In this document: one piece after another, positions 51,348 to 62,269 of the stretch
Layout: every line of letters starts with the position of its first letter
How positions within the stretch are numbered: the stretch's first letter is position 1
Assembly (NCBI RefSeq): GCF_014284305.1
Contig: NZ_JACOFW010000014.1
Location: forward strand, 52,773 to 116,772
Source: Affinundibacterium seohonense
GTDB taxonomy: Bacteria; Pseudomonadota; Gammaproteobacteria; Burkholderiales; Burkholderiaceae_D
DNA: 64,000 bases
Direction: 5' to 3'
The notes under the pieces: generated by a model
The model's input: only the letters and a program-made list of their open reading frames with translations
What the model was told of the DNA's origin: nothing
The model's database searches: none
Made by a program: the position numbers and the translations under genes

Positions 51348-53127
51348 AGTTCAACAAAATGCTGAGACAGATACCAAACAGCAAACCGACAAGCCCTCAG
51401 AAAAAAAATTGGCGGTGCAACTCTTGGTGCAAGCAGCGAAGCCAGAGAAGCGTCATGTCATCTTGGGCATCGTATTTCTATTTTTGGCTTCTGGCCTCGA
51501 AGCCTTAGGGCCGATCTTAGGCAAGGCTTTCATCGATCATTATTTACTTCCTCGGAATAATGATATCTGGATGATGGCAGGTTTACTGCTTGCCTTCGTT
51601 TTGACGGGCTGGTGGGCGACTTGGCTACGCTATTTGCAATTGACGCGTTTGGCCGGCGTGGCGATGCGTTCAGTACGCCGTTTGCGTGAGCAGGTGTATG
51701 CGCATGTGTTGCGATTGCCGATGGCGTTTTTTGATAAGGCGATCACCGGACAACTAGTCAGTCGTGTGACCAACGATACCGAGGCCGTAAAAAATCTTTA
51801 CGTGCAAGTCTTGTTCGTGATGTTAGACAGTTCTATCGTGGTACTCGGCGCTTTGATTGCGATGGCATGGCTCGATTGGCGTTTGATGTTGATCGTCTTG
51901 ATGTTGGTGCCCGCGGTAGTGGTGATCGTTTGGTTTTATCAACGCTGGAGTGCACCAGCAGTGACCCGCGCGCGGCAGATGCGCAGCGAGATCAATGCAC
52001 AAGTGGCTGAGAGTATTAATGGCATGAGTGCGCTCCAGGCCTGCAATGCGGAACGTGGCTTTGGTGAACGTTTTGAAGCGACCAATCAAAAACATTATGT
52101 GGCGCGGGTTGATGAGTTACGTGCAAATGCTTGGCTATTGCGTCCCGCCCTAGATTTACTCAATTCCTTGTTGCTGGTGGTGGTGATTTTCGTCTTTGGT
52201 CAGCGCAGTTTCTCTGGATTAGAAATCGGTATCTTGTATGCATTTGTCAGCTACATCGCTCGCGTGGTTGATCCACTCATACAAATTACTTTGCAGTTCG
52301 GACAGATCCAGCAGGCGGTCGTATCTGCGGCGCGGGTGAACACTTTGTTGCAAGAATCAACTGCCGTTAGCAAACAAAACGATGCCGAAATCACTGAGGG
52401 TGCCTTGCACTTATCGAAGGTGCGTTTCGGCTACGATCCCGAGCAAGTGATCTTGCATGAGATCGATTTGGATATTCCTGCAGGCAGTTTTTATGGCATC
52501 GTAGGTCATACTGGTAGTGGCAAATCCACGCTGTTAAGTTTGTTATTGCGTTTTTACACCGCACAAAGTGGAAAGATCTTGATTGACGATCTGGACTTGC
52601 AAGAATTGAGTGACGAACGCTTCCGTGCCAGTGTGGGTTTGGTTCCGCAAGAACCATTTTTGTTGGCAGCCAATGCTCGCGAGAATATTGCGATGGGACG
52701 GGATATCAGTGAAGCCGACATCATTGCCGCAGCCAAAGCCGCGCGCGCTCACGACTTTATTCTGCAATTAGAACATGGCTACCTGACACCTTTGGGTGAA
52801 GGTGGAGCGAAGTTATCGACAGGGCAGAAACAATTAATAGCGATTGCGCGTGCACTTGCAGGTAAGCCAAAGATTTTGTTCTTAGATGAAGCGACCTCGC
52901 ATATTGATAGTGAAACTGAACAGGTCGTGCAACTGGCCTTGAATGCCTTAAGAGGGCAGGTCACTATCGTCGCGATTGCACATCGACTCTCAACGATACG
53001 TGATGCCGATAAGATCATCGTCTTGAATCATGGCCGGATTGCCGAGCAGGGACAACATGCTGATTTGATGGCGGTCGACAACGGTCTGTATCAAAAACTG
53101 TATTTGCTACAGACTTTGGAAGAATAG
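51337..53127 (+). CDS. ABC exporter, permease-ATPase half (MdlB-like)
   Basis: Partner of the previous gene, 596 residues. An extra hydrophilic N-terminus (about 1-35) is followed by six membrane helices (about 45-330) and a nucleotide-binding domain with Walker A GHTGSGKST, signature LSTGQKQ and Walker B ILFLDEATSHID with the proper Glu. The LSTGQ signature departs from LSGGQ. Together with MdlA-like it would form an asymmetric heterodimer with one full catalytic site. The gene starts inside the preceding gene, a sign of translational coupling. Export substrate unknown. Confidence 0.93.
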   Translation: MQPEVQQNAETDTKQQTDKPSEKKLAVQLLVQAAKPEKRHVILGIVFLFLASGLEALGPILGKAFIDHYLLPRNNDIWMMAGLLLAFVLTGWWATWLRYLQLTRLAGVAMRSVRRLREQVYAHVLRLPMAFFDKAITGQLVSRVTNDTEAVKNLYVQVLFVMLDSSIVVLGALIAMAWLDWRLMLIVLMLVPAVVVIVWFYQRWSAPAVTRARQMRSEINAQVAESINGMSALQACNAERGFGERFEATNQKHYVARVDELRANAWLLRPALDLLNSLLLVVVIFVFGQRSFSGLEIGILYAFVSYIARVVDPLIQITLQFGQIQQAVVSAARVNTLLQESTAVSKQNDAEITEGALHLSKVRFGYDPEQVILHEIDLDIPAGSFYGIVGHTGSGKSTLLSLLLRFYTAQSGKILIDDLDLQELSDERFRASVGLVPQEPFLLAANARENIAMGRDISEADIIAAAKAARAHDFILQLEHGYLTPLGEGGAKLSTGQKQLIAIARALAGKPKILFLDEATSHIDSETEQVVQLALNALRGQVTIVAIAHRLSTIRDADKIIVLNHGRIAEQGQHADLMAVDNGLYQKLYLLQTLEE

Positions 53128-53146
53128 AAGGGCTTGATGGCTTAAG

Positions 53147-53842
53147 TTAACGCGGGCAAATGACCCGCCTTGCTTCCGCCTGATGCAAATAGGTTCGTCC
53201 GGGGTCGGGTGCTTTGAAGCATCTATCGCCAAGTTTAGTAATTTGCGTACCATCGGCGGCTTTAAATGTTTCCATTTGCAGACCACGTGGCGTGCCTGCT
53301 TTCTCTATCTTGTGGGCGAGCTCTTCCCACTTATCTTTGTACGGGTTATTTTGTTTCTGCCAGTATTCTCTTGCAATTTGATTCGGCGGTTTTGCTGCTT
53401 CGATTTTTTGTTGCTCGAATCTCAGATCACGTTCCAATAATTTACTGATGTTGTTCACATCGCGGTTTAATGTGGCGTTTGGGCTGTGTTCTACGGGCTC
53501 ATTGGCAATGGCAGTATCAGTCACAGGTTTTTGCGCATCGGCAGGTGGGACAGAGATCGCCTCTAACTGCTTTTGTTTTACTTGGTTATTCTTGCTCAGT
53601 TGCGGATGATTCGTTTGCTGATTCGTGAGCCTAATGTCTTTTTCTGATTTCTGAATTTTAACAACCGGAGGCTTTATAAAGACGATAGACATAGTTTCTG
53701 ATTGATCAAATCTCTCGATTGTAGAGCTAGTATTTGATCGACTTGAGGAGTTAAGCATGAAGCCATACAAACCAGCTAAGTGCAAAATCAATACGAACAG
53801 AAAGCGCAGTGTTTTTGATCTGGTTTGTGAGCGAAAGAGCAT
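53147..53842 (-). CDS. Membrane-anchored protein of unknown function
   Basis: Probably 231 residues from ATG 53842, or 278 if it starts at 53983. One membrane helix near the N-terminus (KTLRFLFVLILHLAGLYGFML) is followed by a long, mostly disordered Gln/Asn/Lys-rich stretch in the periplasm and a C-terminal region with two cysteines (DRCFKAP and ARRVICPR), which could form a disulphide. The layout is TonB-like in outline, but no TonB C-terminal domain is recognised. It is convergent with the ABC genes, 19 bases away, and divergent from the PBP1A gene. Confidence 0.65.
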   Translation of the reverse strand: MLFRSQTRSKTLRFLFVLILHLAGLYGFMLNSSSRSNTSSTIERFDQSETMSIVFIKPPVVKIQKSEKDIRLTNQQTNHPQLSKNNQVKQKQLEAISVPPADAQKPVTDTAIANEPVEHSPNATLNRDVNNISKLLERDLRFEQQKIEAAKPPNQIAREYWQKQNNPYKDKWEELAHKIEKAGTPRGLQMETFKAADGTQITKLGDRCFKAPDPGRTYLHQAEARRVICPR

Positions 53843-54042
53843 GGTGTGACAGCCAATCTGTGGAGAGCAGTCGGCTAGTGTAGTAGAACGTGGCGCTATC
53901 TCATGTGGCTGATTAGATTGATGCAGAGCTTGCTCTAAAAGGTACCGAATCCCAGTACTAGACAAAGAAAACGCTTGCAGCATGAGATAGTCCGTTTACA
54001 CTGTGCGTTTTCATTCTACGCCAAGCTGCTTGGCCGCCTTCC

Positions 54043-56286
54043 ATGAAATGGTTACTCGCTTTAGCCGCCGCCGGTGTGGTGTTTATTCTAGGTCTGCTCG
54101 CGTATATCTTCCTGATTTTGGCTCCGGGGTTGCCGGAATTGACAGCAGTGACCGATTACAAGCCGAAGATTCCTTTACGAATTTACACCGCCGATAATAA
54201 TTTGATTGGCGAATTTGGTGAGGAACACAGGGATTTTGTTCCGATTAAAGATATTCCAGAAAAGATGAAAAAAGCGGTGTTGTCAATTGAAGACGCGCGC
54301 TTCTATGAACACAGCGGGGTTGACTACATCGGTGTTGCTCGTGCCGTGGTGGCGACAGCAACTGGCGGCGTGCAACAAGGGGCTTCGACGATCACGATGC
54401 AAGTCGCACGTAATTTCTTTTTGACCCGTGAAAAATCGATGACGCGTAAATTGCGTGAGATGATGCTGGCAAAGCGCATAGAAGATGCTTTGTCAAAAGA
54501 TCAGATTTTAGAGCTGTATATGAATCAGATTTATCTTGGGCAACGCACTCACGGTTTTTCTAGTGCGGCACGTACTTACTTTAATAAATCCCTCAAAGAA
54601 TTAACCATTGCAGAAACCGCGATGTTAGCGGGTATTCCGCAAAATCCAGCACGACATAATCCGGCAGTCAACTTTGAACGTGCCAAAAAGCGTCAGATCT
54701 TAGTTTTGAAAAGTATGTTAAAGCATGGCGACATTAATCAAGCTCAATTTGAGTCAGCGAGTAAAGAGCGTTTGCAGGTCAGTAAAGTCGCGCAGTTTGA
54801 ATCACATGCAGCGCATGTGGCGGAAATGGTGCGACAGCAAATCTATGCCCAATTCAAAGACGAAACTTACACTCTCGGTATCAAAGTCATTACAACGATA
54901 GACAGTGATGAGCAAGATGCGGCTTATGAGTCCTTACGCAGAAATGTCCTGACTTACGATCAGCGTCACGGCTATCGTGGTCCCGAGGCATTTATTGAAT
55001 TACCGACGGATGACACCTTACGGGATGAAGCGATAGATGAGTTTTTGCAAAAGTTTCCATCCAGCGAGGGCTTGATTTCCGCGGTTGTGACCGCGGCATC
55101 TCCGAAGTTGATCAAAGCCGATTTGGCGACTGGTGAATCCGTGGAGATTAGTGGCGAGGGATTGCGCTTAGCTGTTCCTGCTTTACAGTCAAAGGCCAAT
55201 CGCGACATAAAAATCCGTGTTGGTGCCTTGATACGGGTGATGCAAGACCGCAAAGGAAAATGGTCCGTCACACAAACCCCAGAGGTTGAGGCAGCCTATG
55301 TTTCTTTAAATGCGAATAATGGTGCGTATCGCGCTATGGTCGGTGGCTTTGATTTTAATCGTAAAAAATTCAATCACGTGACCAGTGGCTGGCGTCAACC
55401 AGGCTCGTCAATTAAACCTTTTGTTTACTCAGCTGCCTTAGAAAAGGGATTTTCTCCAGAAACCTTGATCAATGATGTTCCACTGTCAGAGACTACGGAG
55501 GAAGTCTTAGCTTGGGATCCACGTAATGATGATGGTCAGTACGACGGCCCTATCGATATGCAGCATGCACTGGCGAAATCTAAAAACGTAGTGTCTGTGC
55601 GTATTTTGAAAGCCATTGGAGCAGGGTATGGTCGAGACTTTTTGCCACGATTTGGTTTTGATCAGAATAAACATCCGCTTAATTTGACGATGGCCTTGGG
55701 AACTGGTTCTGTCACTCCATTGCAATTGGCAGGTGCTTATGCGGTTTTCGCGAATGGTGGATATCAAGTTAAACCTTGGTTGATTCAGAAAGTCGTAGAC
55801 AGCAAGGGAACCGTGCTTTTCGAAGCCAAAGTCGCAGAACAAGCTAGTGAAGATATGCGTGTGCTAGATAGTCGTAATGCATTTGTGATGGATAGTATGT
55901 TGCGGGAAGTCGTGCGTTCCGGGACCGGGGCTGCGGCGACTCAAAAACTTGGACGCCGTGATTTGGCAGGCAAGACCGGTACGACTAGCGACGCCGTGGA
56001 TGGCTGGTTTGCAGGTTATGCGGGTAATGTGGTGGCTGTTTCTTGGATGGGCTTTGATGATCCTAAGTCCTTAGGTGGACGGGAGTTTGGCGCAACAGTA
56101 GCATTGCCAATTTGGATCGATGCGATGCGTCATGCCTTAAATGGCAAACCGGAGTTTACCCGTCCTACACCTGAGAACTTAGTTTTTGCCAATGGCAAAT
56201 GGATGTATGCGGAATATGAGAATGGCGCCGGGGTAAAAACGCTGGATATTGAGACTGCGCCAGCCACGATACCGCCAGAGCAGTAG
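54043..56286 (+). CDS. mrcA: Penicillin-binding protein 1A, bifunctional class A
   Basis: Inner-membrane enzyme that polymerises (glycosyltransferase) and crosslinks (transpeptidase) peptidoglycan. The 747 residues comprise an N-terminal helix (about 4-28), a glycosyltransferase domain with catalytic Glu83 (SIEDARFYEHSGVD) and QGASTITMQVARN, then an OB-like insert (about 300-415), and a transpeptidase domain with the acylated Ser455 in SSIK, SKN later, and KTG in AGKTGTTSD. Length is typical. No strong ribosome site precedes the ATG. It is divergent from a hypothetical gene and followed by a convergent lipoprotein gene. Confidence 0.95.
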   Translation: MKWLLALAAAGVVFILGLLAYIFLILAPGLPELTAVTDYKPKIPLRIYTADNNLIGEFGEEHRDFVPIKDIPEKMKKAVLSIEDARFYEHSGVDYIGVARAVVATATGGVQQGASTITMQVARNFFLTREKSMTRKLREMMLAKRIEDALSKDQILELYMNQIYLGQRTHGFSSAARTYFNKSLKELTIAETAMLAGIPQNPARHNPAVNFERAKKRQILVLKSMLKHGDINQAQFESASKERLQVSKVAQFESHAAHVAEMVRQQIYAQFKDETYTLGIKVITTIDSDEQDAAYESLRRNVLTYDQRHGYRGPEAFIELPTDDTLRDEAIDEFLQKFPSSEGLISAVVTAASPKLIKADLATGESVEISGEGLRLAVPALQSKANRDIKIRVGALIRVMQDRKGKWSVTQTPEVEAAYVSLNANNGAYRAMVGGFDFNRKKFNHVTSGWRQPGSSIKPFVYSAALEKGFSPETLINDVPLSETTEEVLAWDPRNDDGQYDGPIDMQHALAKSKNVVSVRILKAIGAGYGRDFLPRFGFDQNKHPLNLTMALGTGSVTPLQLAGAYAVFANGGYQVKPWLIQKVVDSKGTVLFEAKVAEQASEDMRVLDSRNAFVMDSMLREVVRSGTGAAATQKLGRRDLAGKTGTTSDAVDGWFAGYAGNVVAVSWMGFDDPKSLGGREFGATVALPIWIDAMRHALNGKPEFTRPTPENLVFANGKWMYAEYENGAGVKTLDIETAPATIPPEQ

Positions 56287-56296
56287 TCGCAAAGGA

Positions 56297-56326
56297 TAAA
56301 AAAAAGCCCGCAAATGTTTGCGGGCA
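56297..56326 (-). terminator. Terminator of the DUF2242 lipoprotein gene
   Basis: Stem GCCCGCAA / TTGCGGGC with a 4-base loop; the A-run on its left is a T-run on the minus strand. It is about 107 bases past the lipoprotein stop and may also stop transcripts from mrcA, which ends just before it. Confidence 0.75.
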
Positions 56327-56432
56327 AAATCCACACCCTTGGAGGAGTAGTCAGATGAGCCTTCATCATAACGATGCATTATTACGCCATCATGACGTGG
56401 CTGCATTCAGCTAAGTCCTCTACTAATGGTGT

Positions 56433-57038
56433 TTATTGCTGTTCCTCTTTTGCCTTGTCAGGCATGCCGGTTAACTCGGACTTGATGGATTCGTCTTCGG
56501 GTTTTTTGACATCATCTAGATACCGTTCTACCAAATCAAAGAATCGACCATATAACTTTGCCTCGGCTATGGTTTCGCTGGCAACTTTCACCATGGAATC
56601 ATTGCTGGCGCCAAAAGGTAAAGAGATTGAACCTATACCACCGACCCCCAAGCTAGCACTTGAGCTATTTTTCTTTAAAGAATAGCGATCACGAACGGCG
56701 TTTGCGAAAATAGTCGTGCTGTTGCTGCCTTTGCTATTGGGTGCACAGACAATATTGAATTCGATCTCGACATGTGTTTCATCATCTGACTGAAATTTTC
56801 TACGCCCTTTGACATTGTTCTCGTGCGCTTCATTGATGATATAGCCTTGACTGAGTAAAGCACGCCTCGAAGCTTCACAGGCTTCTTCCTCTGTGCCAGG
56901 TACCGCGTAGGTGAACATGTCTGCCATGCCAAATTCATCTTTGTGCACGGTCGCTTTTTGAGTCGTCGTGCAAGCACTTAGACTCGAGACTAATAGCAGG
57001 GAGACGAGAGCAAATTTGAGATGATTAATGTTTGACAT
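56433..57038 (-). CDS. DUF2242 family lipoprotein
   Basis: Lipoprotein of about 201 residues. It starts with a signal peptide and lipobox ending LVSSLSAC, so the mature N-terminus is the Cys at about position 22. Recognisable DUF2242 blocks are CEASRRALLSQGYIINEA, ETHVEIEFNIVC, RYSLKKNSSSASLGVGGIGSISLPFG, in parts, and VKVASETIAEAKLYGRFFDLVE. Function unknown; such proteins are common in Burkholderiales. Start 57038 is taken because it gives a normal lipoprotein signal; the frame opens earlier, at 57125. Confidence 0.88.
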   Translation of the reverse strand: MSNINHLKFALVSLLLVSSLSACTTTQKATVHKDEFGMADMFTYAVPGTEEEACEASRRALLSQGYIINEAHENNVKGRRKFQSDDETHVEIEFNIVCAPNSKGSNSTTIFANAVRDRYSLKKNSSSASLGVGGIGSISLPFGASNDSMVKVASETIAEAKLYGRFFDLVERYLDDVKKPEDESIKSELTGMPDKAKEEQQ

Positions 57039-57190
57039 TGAGAATACTCTGCTTGGGCTTGATAGATTCAGGCGATGGCGCTGATGGTTGTAGAGCTCGC
57101 TGATTTTACATCCTAAAGAAGGCAATCTACAGGGAAAATCAGCGTTATTTGCAACGACATCGTTTAGCTTACTTACACTGAACGTAGGAG

Positions 57191-58252
57191 TTAGCTTGGG
57201 CGATGACGCAAACGCTCAGCCGCTGCCCGTATCATCTCTTCTGTGGTTGCCCAATCGACGCACGCATCAGTCACGGAACAGCCATACACTAACTGCGATA
57301 GATCGGCTGGAATTTTCTGATTGCCATCAACGATATTCGATTCAATCATGACGCCGACCAAAGCTTGATTGCCATTGACAACTTGATTGATGACATCGGC
57401 CATCACGAGTGGTTGTAGCTCGGGTTTTTTATAGCTATTCGCGTGTGAGCAATCGACGATAATATTGGCCGGTAATTTGGCTTTCTTGAGTGCCTGTTCT
57501 GCCATCGCGACCGATACCGTATCGTAATTAGGACGGCCATCACCGCCACGCAATACGACGTGACCATACTGATTGCCACGAGTACGAACCACCGCAACTT
57601 TGCCCTGGCCATTTAAGCCTAAAAAAGAATGCGGATGGGATGCCGATAAAATCGCGTTAATCGCAATACTGATATCACCATCAGTTCCATTTTTGAAACC
57701 GACTGGCGTAGACAGACCTGACGACATTTCGCGGTGGGTTTGTGATTCTGTGGTGCGGGCACCGATGGCAGTCCAGGCGATCAAGTCGCCGAGGTATTGT
57801 GGCGAAATTGGATCGAGCGCTTCGGTCGCGGTTGGCAAGCCTAGTTCACAGATGTCTAACAAAAACTGGCGCGCTTTCTCCATTCCCAGATCAACCTGAA
57901 AAGAGTCATCCATCATGGGGTCATTGATATACCCTTTCCATCCAGTCGTGGTGCGTGGCTTTTCGAAATACACCCGCATTACCAATAGCATGCTGTCCTT
58001 AACTTCGTCTTGCAAGGCTTTGAGGCGACGGGCGTAGTCCAGTCCAGCAATCGGATCGTGAATAGAACAAGGGCCAACTACTACGATAAAGCGTCGATCT
58101 TTACGATCTAAAATGTTCTTTAGCGCTTCACGTCCGGCATCGACTACGGTTGCAGCGTTCTCAGATAAAGGGAGTTTGGCGTGTAATTCCTCGGGCGTGG
58201 GCATCGGTGCAAACGAGGTGACATTGATATTTTCTAAATCCTGGCTATTCAT
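57191..58252 (-). CDS. aroG: 3-deoxy-7-phosphoheptulonate synthase
   Basis: First enzyme of the shikimate pathway, condensing PEP and erythrose 4-phosphate to DAHP. The 353 residues belong to class I (E. coli AroF/G/H type): RRFIVVVGPCSIHDP (PEP site), MRVYFEKPRTTTGWKGYINDP, in parts, GARTTESQTHREMSSGLS and VDCSHANSYK, plus a C-terminal metal-binding Glu region. The N-terminus (about 1-30) carries the allosteric segment. Which aromatic amino acid inhibits it is not settled here. The gene stands alone, with about 240 bases to the next gene. Confidence 0.96.
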   Translation of the reverse strand: MNSQDLENINVTSFAPMPTPEELHAKLPLSENAATVVDAGREALKNILDRKDRRFIVVVGPCSIHDPIAGLDYARRLKALQDEVKDSMLLVMRVYFEKPRTTTGWKGYINDPMMDDSFQVDLGMEKARQFLLDICELGLPTATEALDPISPQYLGDLIAWTAIGARTTESQTHREMSSGLSTPVGFKNGTDGDISIAINAILSASHPHSFLGLNGQGKVAVVRTRGNQYGHVVLRGGDGRPNYDTVSVAMAEQALKKAKLPANIIVDCSHANSYKKPELQPLVMADVINQVVNGNQALVGVMIESNIVDGNQKIPADLSQLVYGCSVTDACVDWATTEEMIRAAAERLRHRPS

Positions 58253-58495
58253 AGGTTTGATTTCAAATAAAGGAGTAAATGGCTGTAGCTATTATAGGGC
58301 AGGCGGGCTCGATGGTTTGTGCACTAAGCCCTGATTTCTATGCAGAAATCACCACAGACTTAACAAAATTTGATGTGTTGCGATGGCATAGGGAAGAAAT
58401 AGCTGGTTTTCTGTAGCTTATTCCGAGCATGGTTTTACTGTGATCTTTCTTACACTAAGCTCTCTTTCTATGTTTGAAAAATTTTGAGGTGCTTT

Positions 58496-59008
58496 ATGCT
58501 TTCGTCATCAGAGCAATCACGCGGGAAATATAAGGAACCAAAACCTTTGCACGGAGTGCCAGGCCATATTTATATCCTGCGTAATTCTGGTTTGAAAGAA
58601 GGTGTTTTACAAATTGGCTTAAGCCGACGCTCTGGATGGGCCAAGGCTTTGGAGCTGAACCGAGACAAGACTAATACCATACCCGGCAGTTTTGAATGCA
58701 TATTTGAAATGCGTGCCCAAGATGGTGGCGGCGCTTTAGAAATGGTTTTGAAGGCTCTGCACAATGTTCGATGTGGACGCAAGGATCAGGATTTTTTTGA
58801 AATTGAATTGCACCGTGCTGAGGCAATAATTCGCATATCGGTAAGCGATGCGGACTTGAAGTTTCAAAATCGCTTCAGACAAGATGTGGCGATGCGCGAG
58901 TATTTGGAAAAGGAAAGCGCTGCTGCAGTTGAGCCTGTAAAAACAGAACCCGTTCGCGAAGGTATCTTTAAGAAAGCAATGTCTTGGGTCTCTGAGGCGA
59001 TGAATTAA
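58496..59008 (+). CDS. GIY-YIG-like (T5orf172) domain protein
   Basis: Predicted nuclease-fold protein of 170 residues. HGVPGHIYILRNSGLKEGVLQIGLS corresponds to the GIY...YIG pattern, but the second motif reads LQIG instead of YIG. The Arg in SRRSGWAKALELN and the Glu in GALEMVLKALH stand in the places of catalytic residues. The C-terminus (about 125-170) is outside the domain and ends with a short amphipathic segment. Activity cannot be assumed. The start is ATG 58496 with GAGG at 6 bases. No neighbours suggest a phage or restriction system. Confidence 0.7.
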   Translation: MLSSSEQSRGKYKEPKPLHGVPGHIYILRNSGLKEGVLQIGLSRRSGWAKALELNRDKTNTIPGSFECIFEMRAQDGGGALEMVLKALHNVRCGRKDQDFFEIELHRAEAIIRISVSDADLKFQNRFRQDVAMREYLEKESAAAVEPVKTEPVREGIFKKAMSWVSEAMN

Positions 59009-59360
59009 ACTCAATCACTGAAACTTGTCGCCTCATCGCGTAAGGTGTCAAGTTTTAGTCGCACTACCAAACAATCCTCAGATTTGCCGAGCGTAATTCT
59101 CTGCACAATCAGCTCCATCCCATTTCACAAATTTCGGCTAGTTTTGATACACCGCAAAGCTTGTTCGAAAACCTCGCATTTATCCATAGTCATTTTGTTG
59201 CCATCTTTCCAAAATTGACTGCAGTCAAGGAAAGCAAGTCACTAGCCACTTACACTCGGTGACGTGGGGAAACTACATCCACAACATCAAATAGCGCAGA
59301 CTGTTCGCTTTGCTTGGTATGCGCTTTTTATGATTTACATTCACTAGGGGTTAACTCGAC
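59009..59360. other. Upstream region of norC
   Basis: About 350 bases without a gene; it must hold the norC promoter. I searched for NNR/DNR-type TTGAT-N4-ATCAA sites, NsrR-type sites and a sigma-54 promoter by eye and found none that is convincing. Confidence 0.45.
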
Positions 59361-59786
59361 ATGAGCTCAACGTTCACCAAGTCAACCGCCAGAAATATTT
59401 TTTATGGCGGCTCTGTATTTTTCTTCCTGTTATTTTTAGCACTGACCTTCGACACGATGCGTGCGCTGCCCAAGCGAGATAACAGCGCAAATCTAACCGA
59501 ATCGGCAATCCGCGGTAAAAAAATATGGGAGACCCGCAACTGTATTGGCTGTCACACGCTCCTCGGTGAAGGTGCGTATTTTGCGCCTGAACTCGGCAAT
59601 GTGTATAAGCGTCGCGGTCCTGACTTTATTCGCGCGTGGATGGCTGCTCAGCCAACCGGAGCTCCGGGTCGTCGTCAGATGCCACAGTTCAATTTAAACG
59701 AAAAAGAAATGAACGATCTCGTCGAATTTCTGAAATACAGCTCAGAGATTAATACCAATAACTGGCCGCCGAATATCGAAGGTTAA
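59361..59786 (+). CDS. norC: Nitric oxide reductase subunit C
   Basis: Membrane-anchored cytochrome c that passes electrons to NorB in reducing NO to N2O. The 141 residues comprise one N-terminal helix (about 11-32, YGGSVFFFLLFLALTF), a periplasmic heme domain with CIGCH (about 61-65) in WETRNCIGCHTLLGEGAYF, and a predicted Met ligand in RRQMPQFNL. Length fits cNOR-type NorC. norB follows in the same direction, but with an unusually long gap of 152 bases that holds a repeat element. Confidence 0.95.
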   Translation: MSSTFTKSTARNIFYGGSVFFFLLFLALTFDTMRALPKRDNSANLTESAIRGKKIWETRNCIGCHTLLGEGAYFAPELGNVYKRRGPDFIRAWMAAQPTGAPGRRQMPQFNLNEKEMNDLVEFLKYSSEINTNNWPPNIEG

Positions 59787-59809
59787 TAACGCGATCCTTA
59801 AACATACCA

Positions 59810-59917
59810 GGGCTTACGCAAAATTGTCTCAACGCGACGCAAGGGAGCACTTTTGCGAAGACAGTAAAAATCGCAAATGAATCGCAGCAGCAATTTGAGG
59901 CGGTTTTGTGTAAGTCC
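59810..59917. mobile_element. MITE-like element between norC and norB
   Basis: Ends are inverted repeats of 14 bases, GGGCTTACGCAAAA on the left and TTTTGTGTAAGTCC on the right, matching at 12 of 14. The 108-base element has no coding capacity. It separates two genes that are usually adjacent. No clear target-site duplication was found. Nonautonomous transposon or REP-like repeat are both possible. Confidence 0.6.
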
Positions 59918-59926
59918 AACTTATAA

Positions 59927-61327
<1,401 letters not shown>

Positions 61328-61334
61328 GCAGCGC

Positions 61335-61365
61335 AACGCCCGACAACACATCGTCGGGCGTTTTT
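61335..61365 (+). terminator. Terminator after norB
   Basis: A 10-bp stem AACGCCCGAC / GTCGGGCGTT with an 8-base loop ends in five T. norQ begins 40 bases later. Confidence 0.85.
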
Positions 61366-61405
61366 GATTTGGATTGTTATTTGATATCGCTTTACGAAAG
61401 TTTTC

Positions 61406-62269
61406 ATGAATGATTTGAGCCATCAAGTGTTTCTGTCTTCAGCTGCGGCGCAAACTTCAGCAGCCGTCGAGATTCCTTACTATCAGCCAGTTGGGAATGA
61501 ATGCGCTTTATTTGAACTTGCGTACCAACGCCAGTTACCTCTATTAATTAAGGGACCAACTGGTTGCGGTAAAACACGCTTCGTCGCGCATATGGCAGCG
61601 AAACTGGCGCGTCCATTAATCACGGTTGCTTGCCATGATGATCTAACCGCAGCAGATTTAGTCGGCCGTCACTTGATTGGCGATGGAGAAACCTTATGGT
61701 CAGATGGCCCGCTGACCCGTGCCGTGCGTCAGGGCGGCATTTGCTATTTGGATGAAATCGTGGAAGCGCGTAAAGATACCACCGTGGTATTGCATCCGCT
61801 CACTGACGACCGACGCATCTTGCCTATCGAACGTACCGGCGAGGAATTGGCTGCACCAAAAGAATTCATGCTGGTGGTGTCGTATAACCCTGGCTATCAA
61901 AATCTACTCAAAAATCTCAAGCCATCGACGCGACAGCGTTTTTTGGCGATACAGTTTGATTATCCCAATGCAGAATTAGAGCAAAGTATTTTGATGAAAG
62001 AAGCAGGCATCGATCTAACGTTGGCAACACGTTTGGTCGATATTGCACAGCGTTTTCGTCAGCTCAAACAACATGATTTAGATGAAGCAGCCTCGACTCG
62101 CTTACTGGTCTATGCCGCAAATTTAATTGCTGCTGGATGTCCGGTGATAGAAGCCTGCGCCGCCGCGCTGGTTGAGCCCTTAACTGACGATCTCGATACC
62201 ATCACTGCTTTAATGGAAGTCGTCAAACTACATTTTGACAGTGGCAAGTTATCAAGTAAAACGCCATGA
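61406..62269 (+). CDS. norQ: NorQ/CbbQ-type AAA+ ATPase
   Basis: MoxR-like ATPase needed to load the non-heme iron of NO reductase, normally acting together with NorD. The 287 residues have an N-terminal segment EIPYYQPVGNECALFELAYQ (about 23-42), Walker A LIKGPTGCGKTRF, Walker B GGICYLDEIVEA, sensor/second-region LVVSYNPGYQ and the arginine-finger-region TRQRFLAI. Full length. It follows norB after a terminator. norD itself is not seen before the window ends; a small membrane protein gene overlaps its stop by 4 bases. Confidence 0.93.
   Translation: MNDLSHQVFLSSAAAQTSAAVEIPYYQPVGNECALFELAYQRQLPLLIKGPTGCGKTRFVAHMAAKLARPLITVACHDDLTAADLVGRHLIGDGETLWSDGPLTRAVRQGGICYLDEIVEARKDTTVVLHPLTDDRRILPIERTGEELAAPKEFMLVVSYNPGYQNLLKNLKPSTRQRFLAIQFDYPNAELEQSILMKEAGIDLTLATRLVDIAQRFRQLKQHDLDEAASTRLLVYAANLIAAGCPVIEACAAALVEPLTDDLDTITALMEVVKLHFDSGKLSSKTP

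Noticed and set aside
59241..59360. NO-responsive operator (NNR/DNR, NsrR, NorR with sigma-54) before norC
   Set aside because: No full palindrome or GG-N10-GC pair was found; single half-sites were too weak to report.
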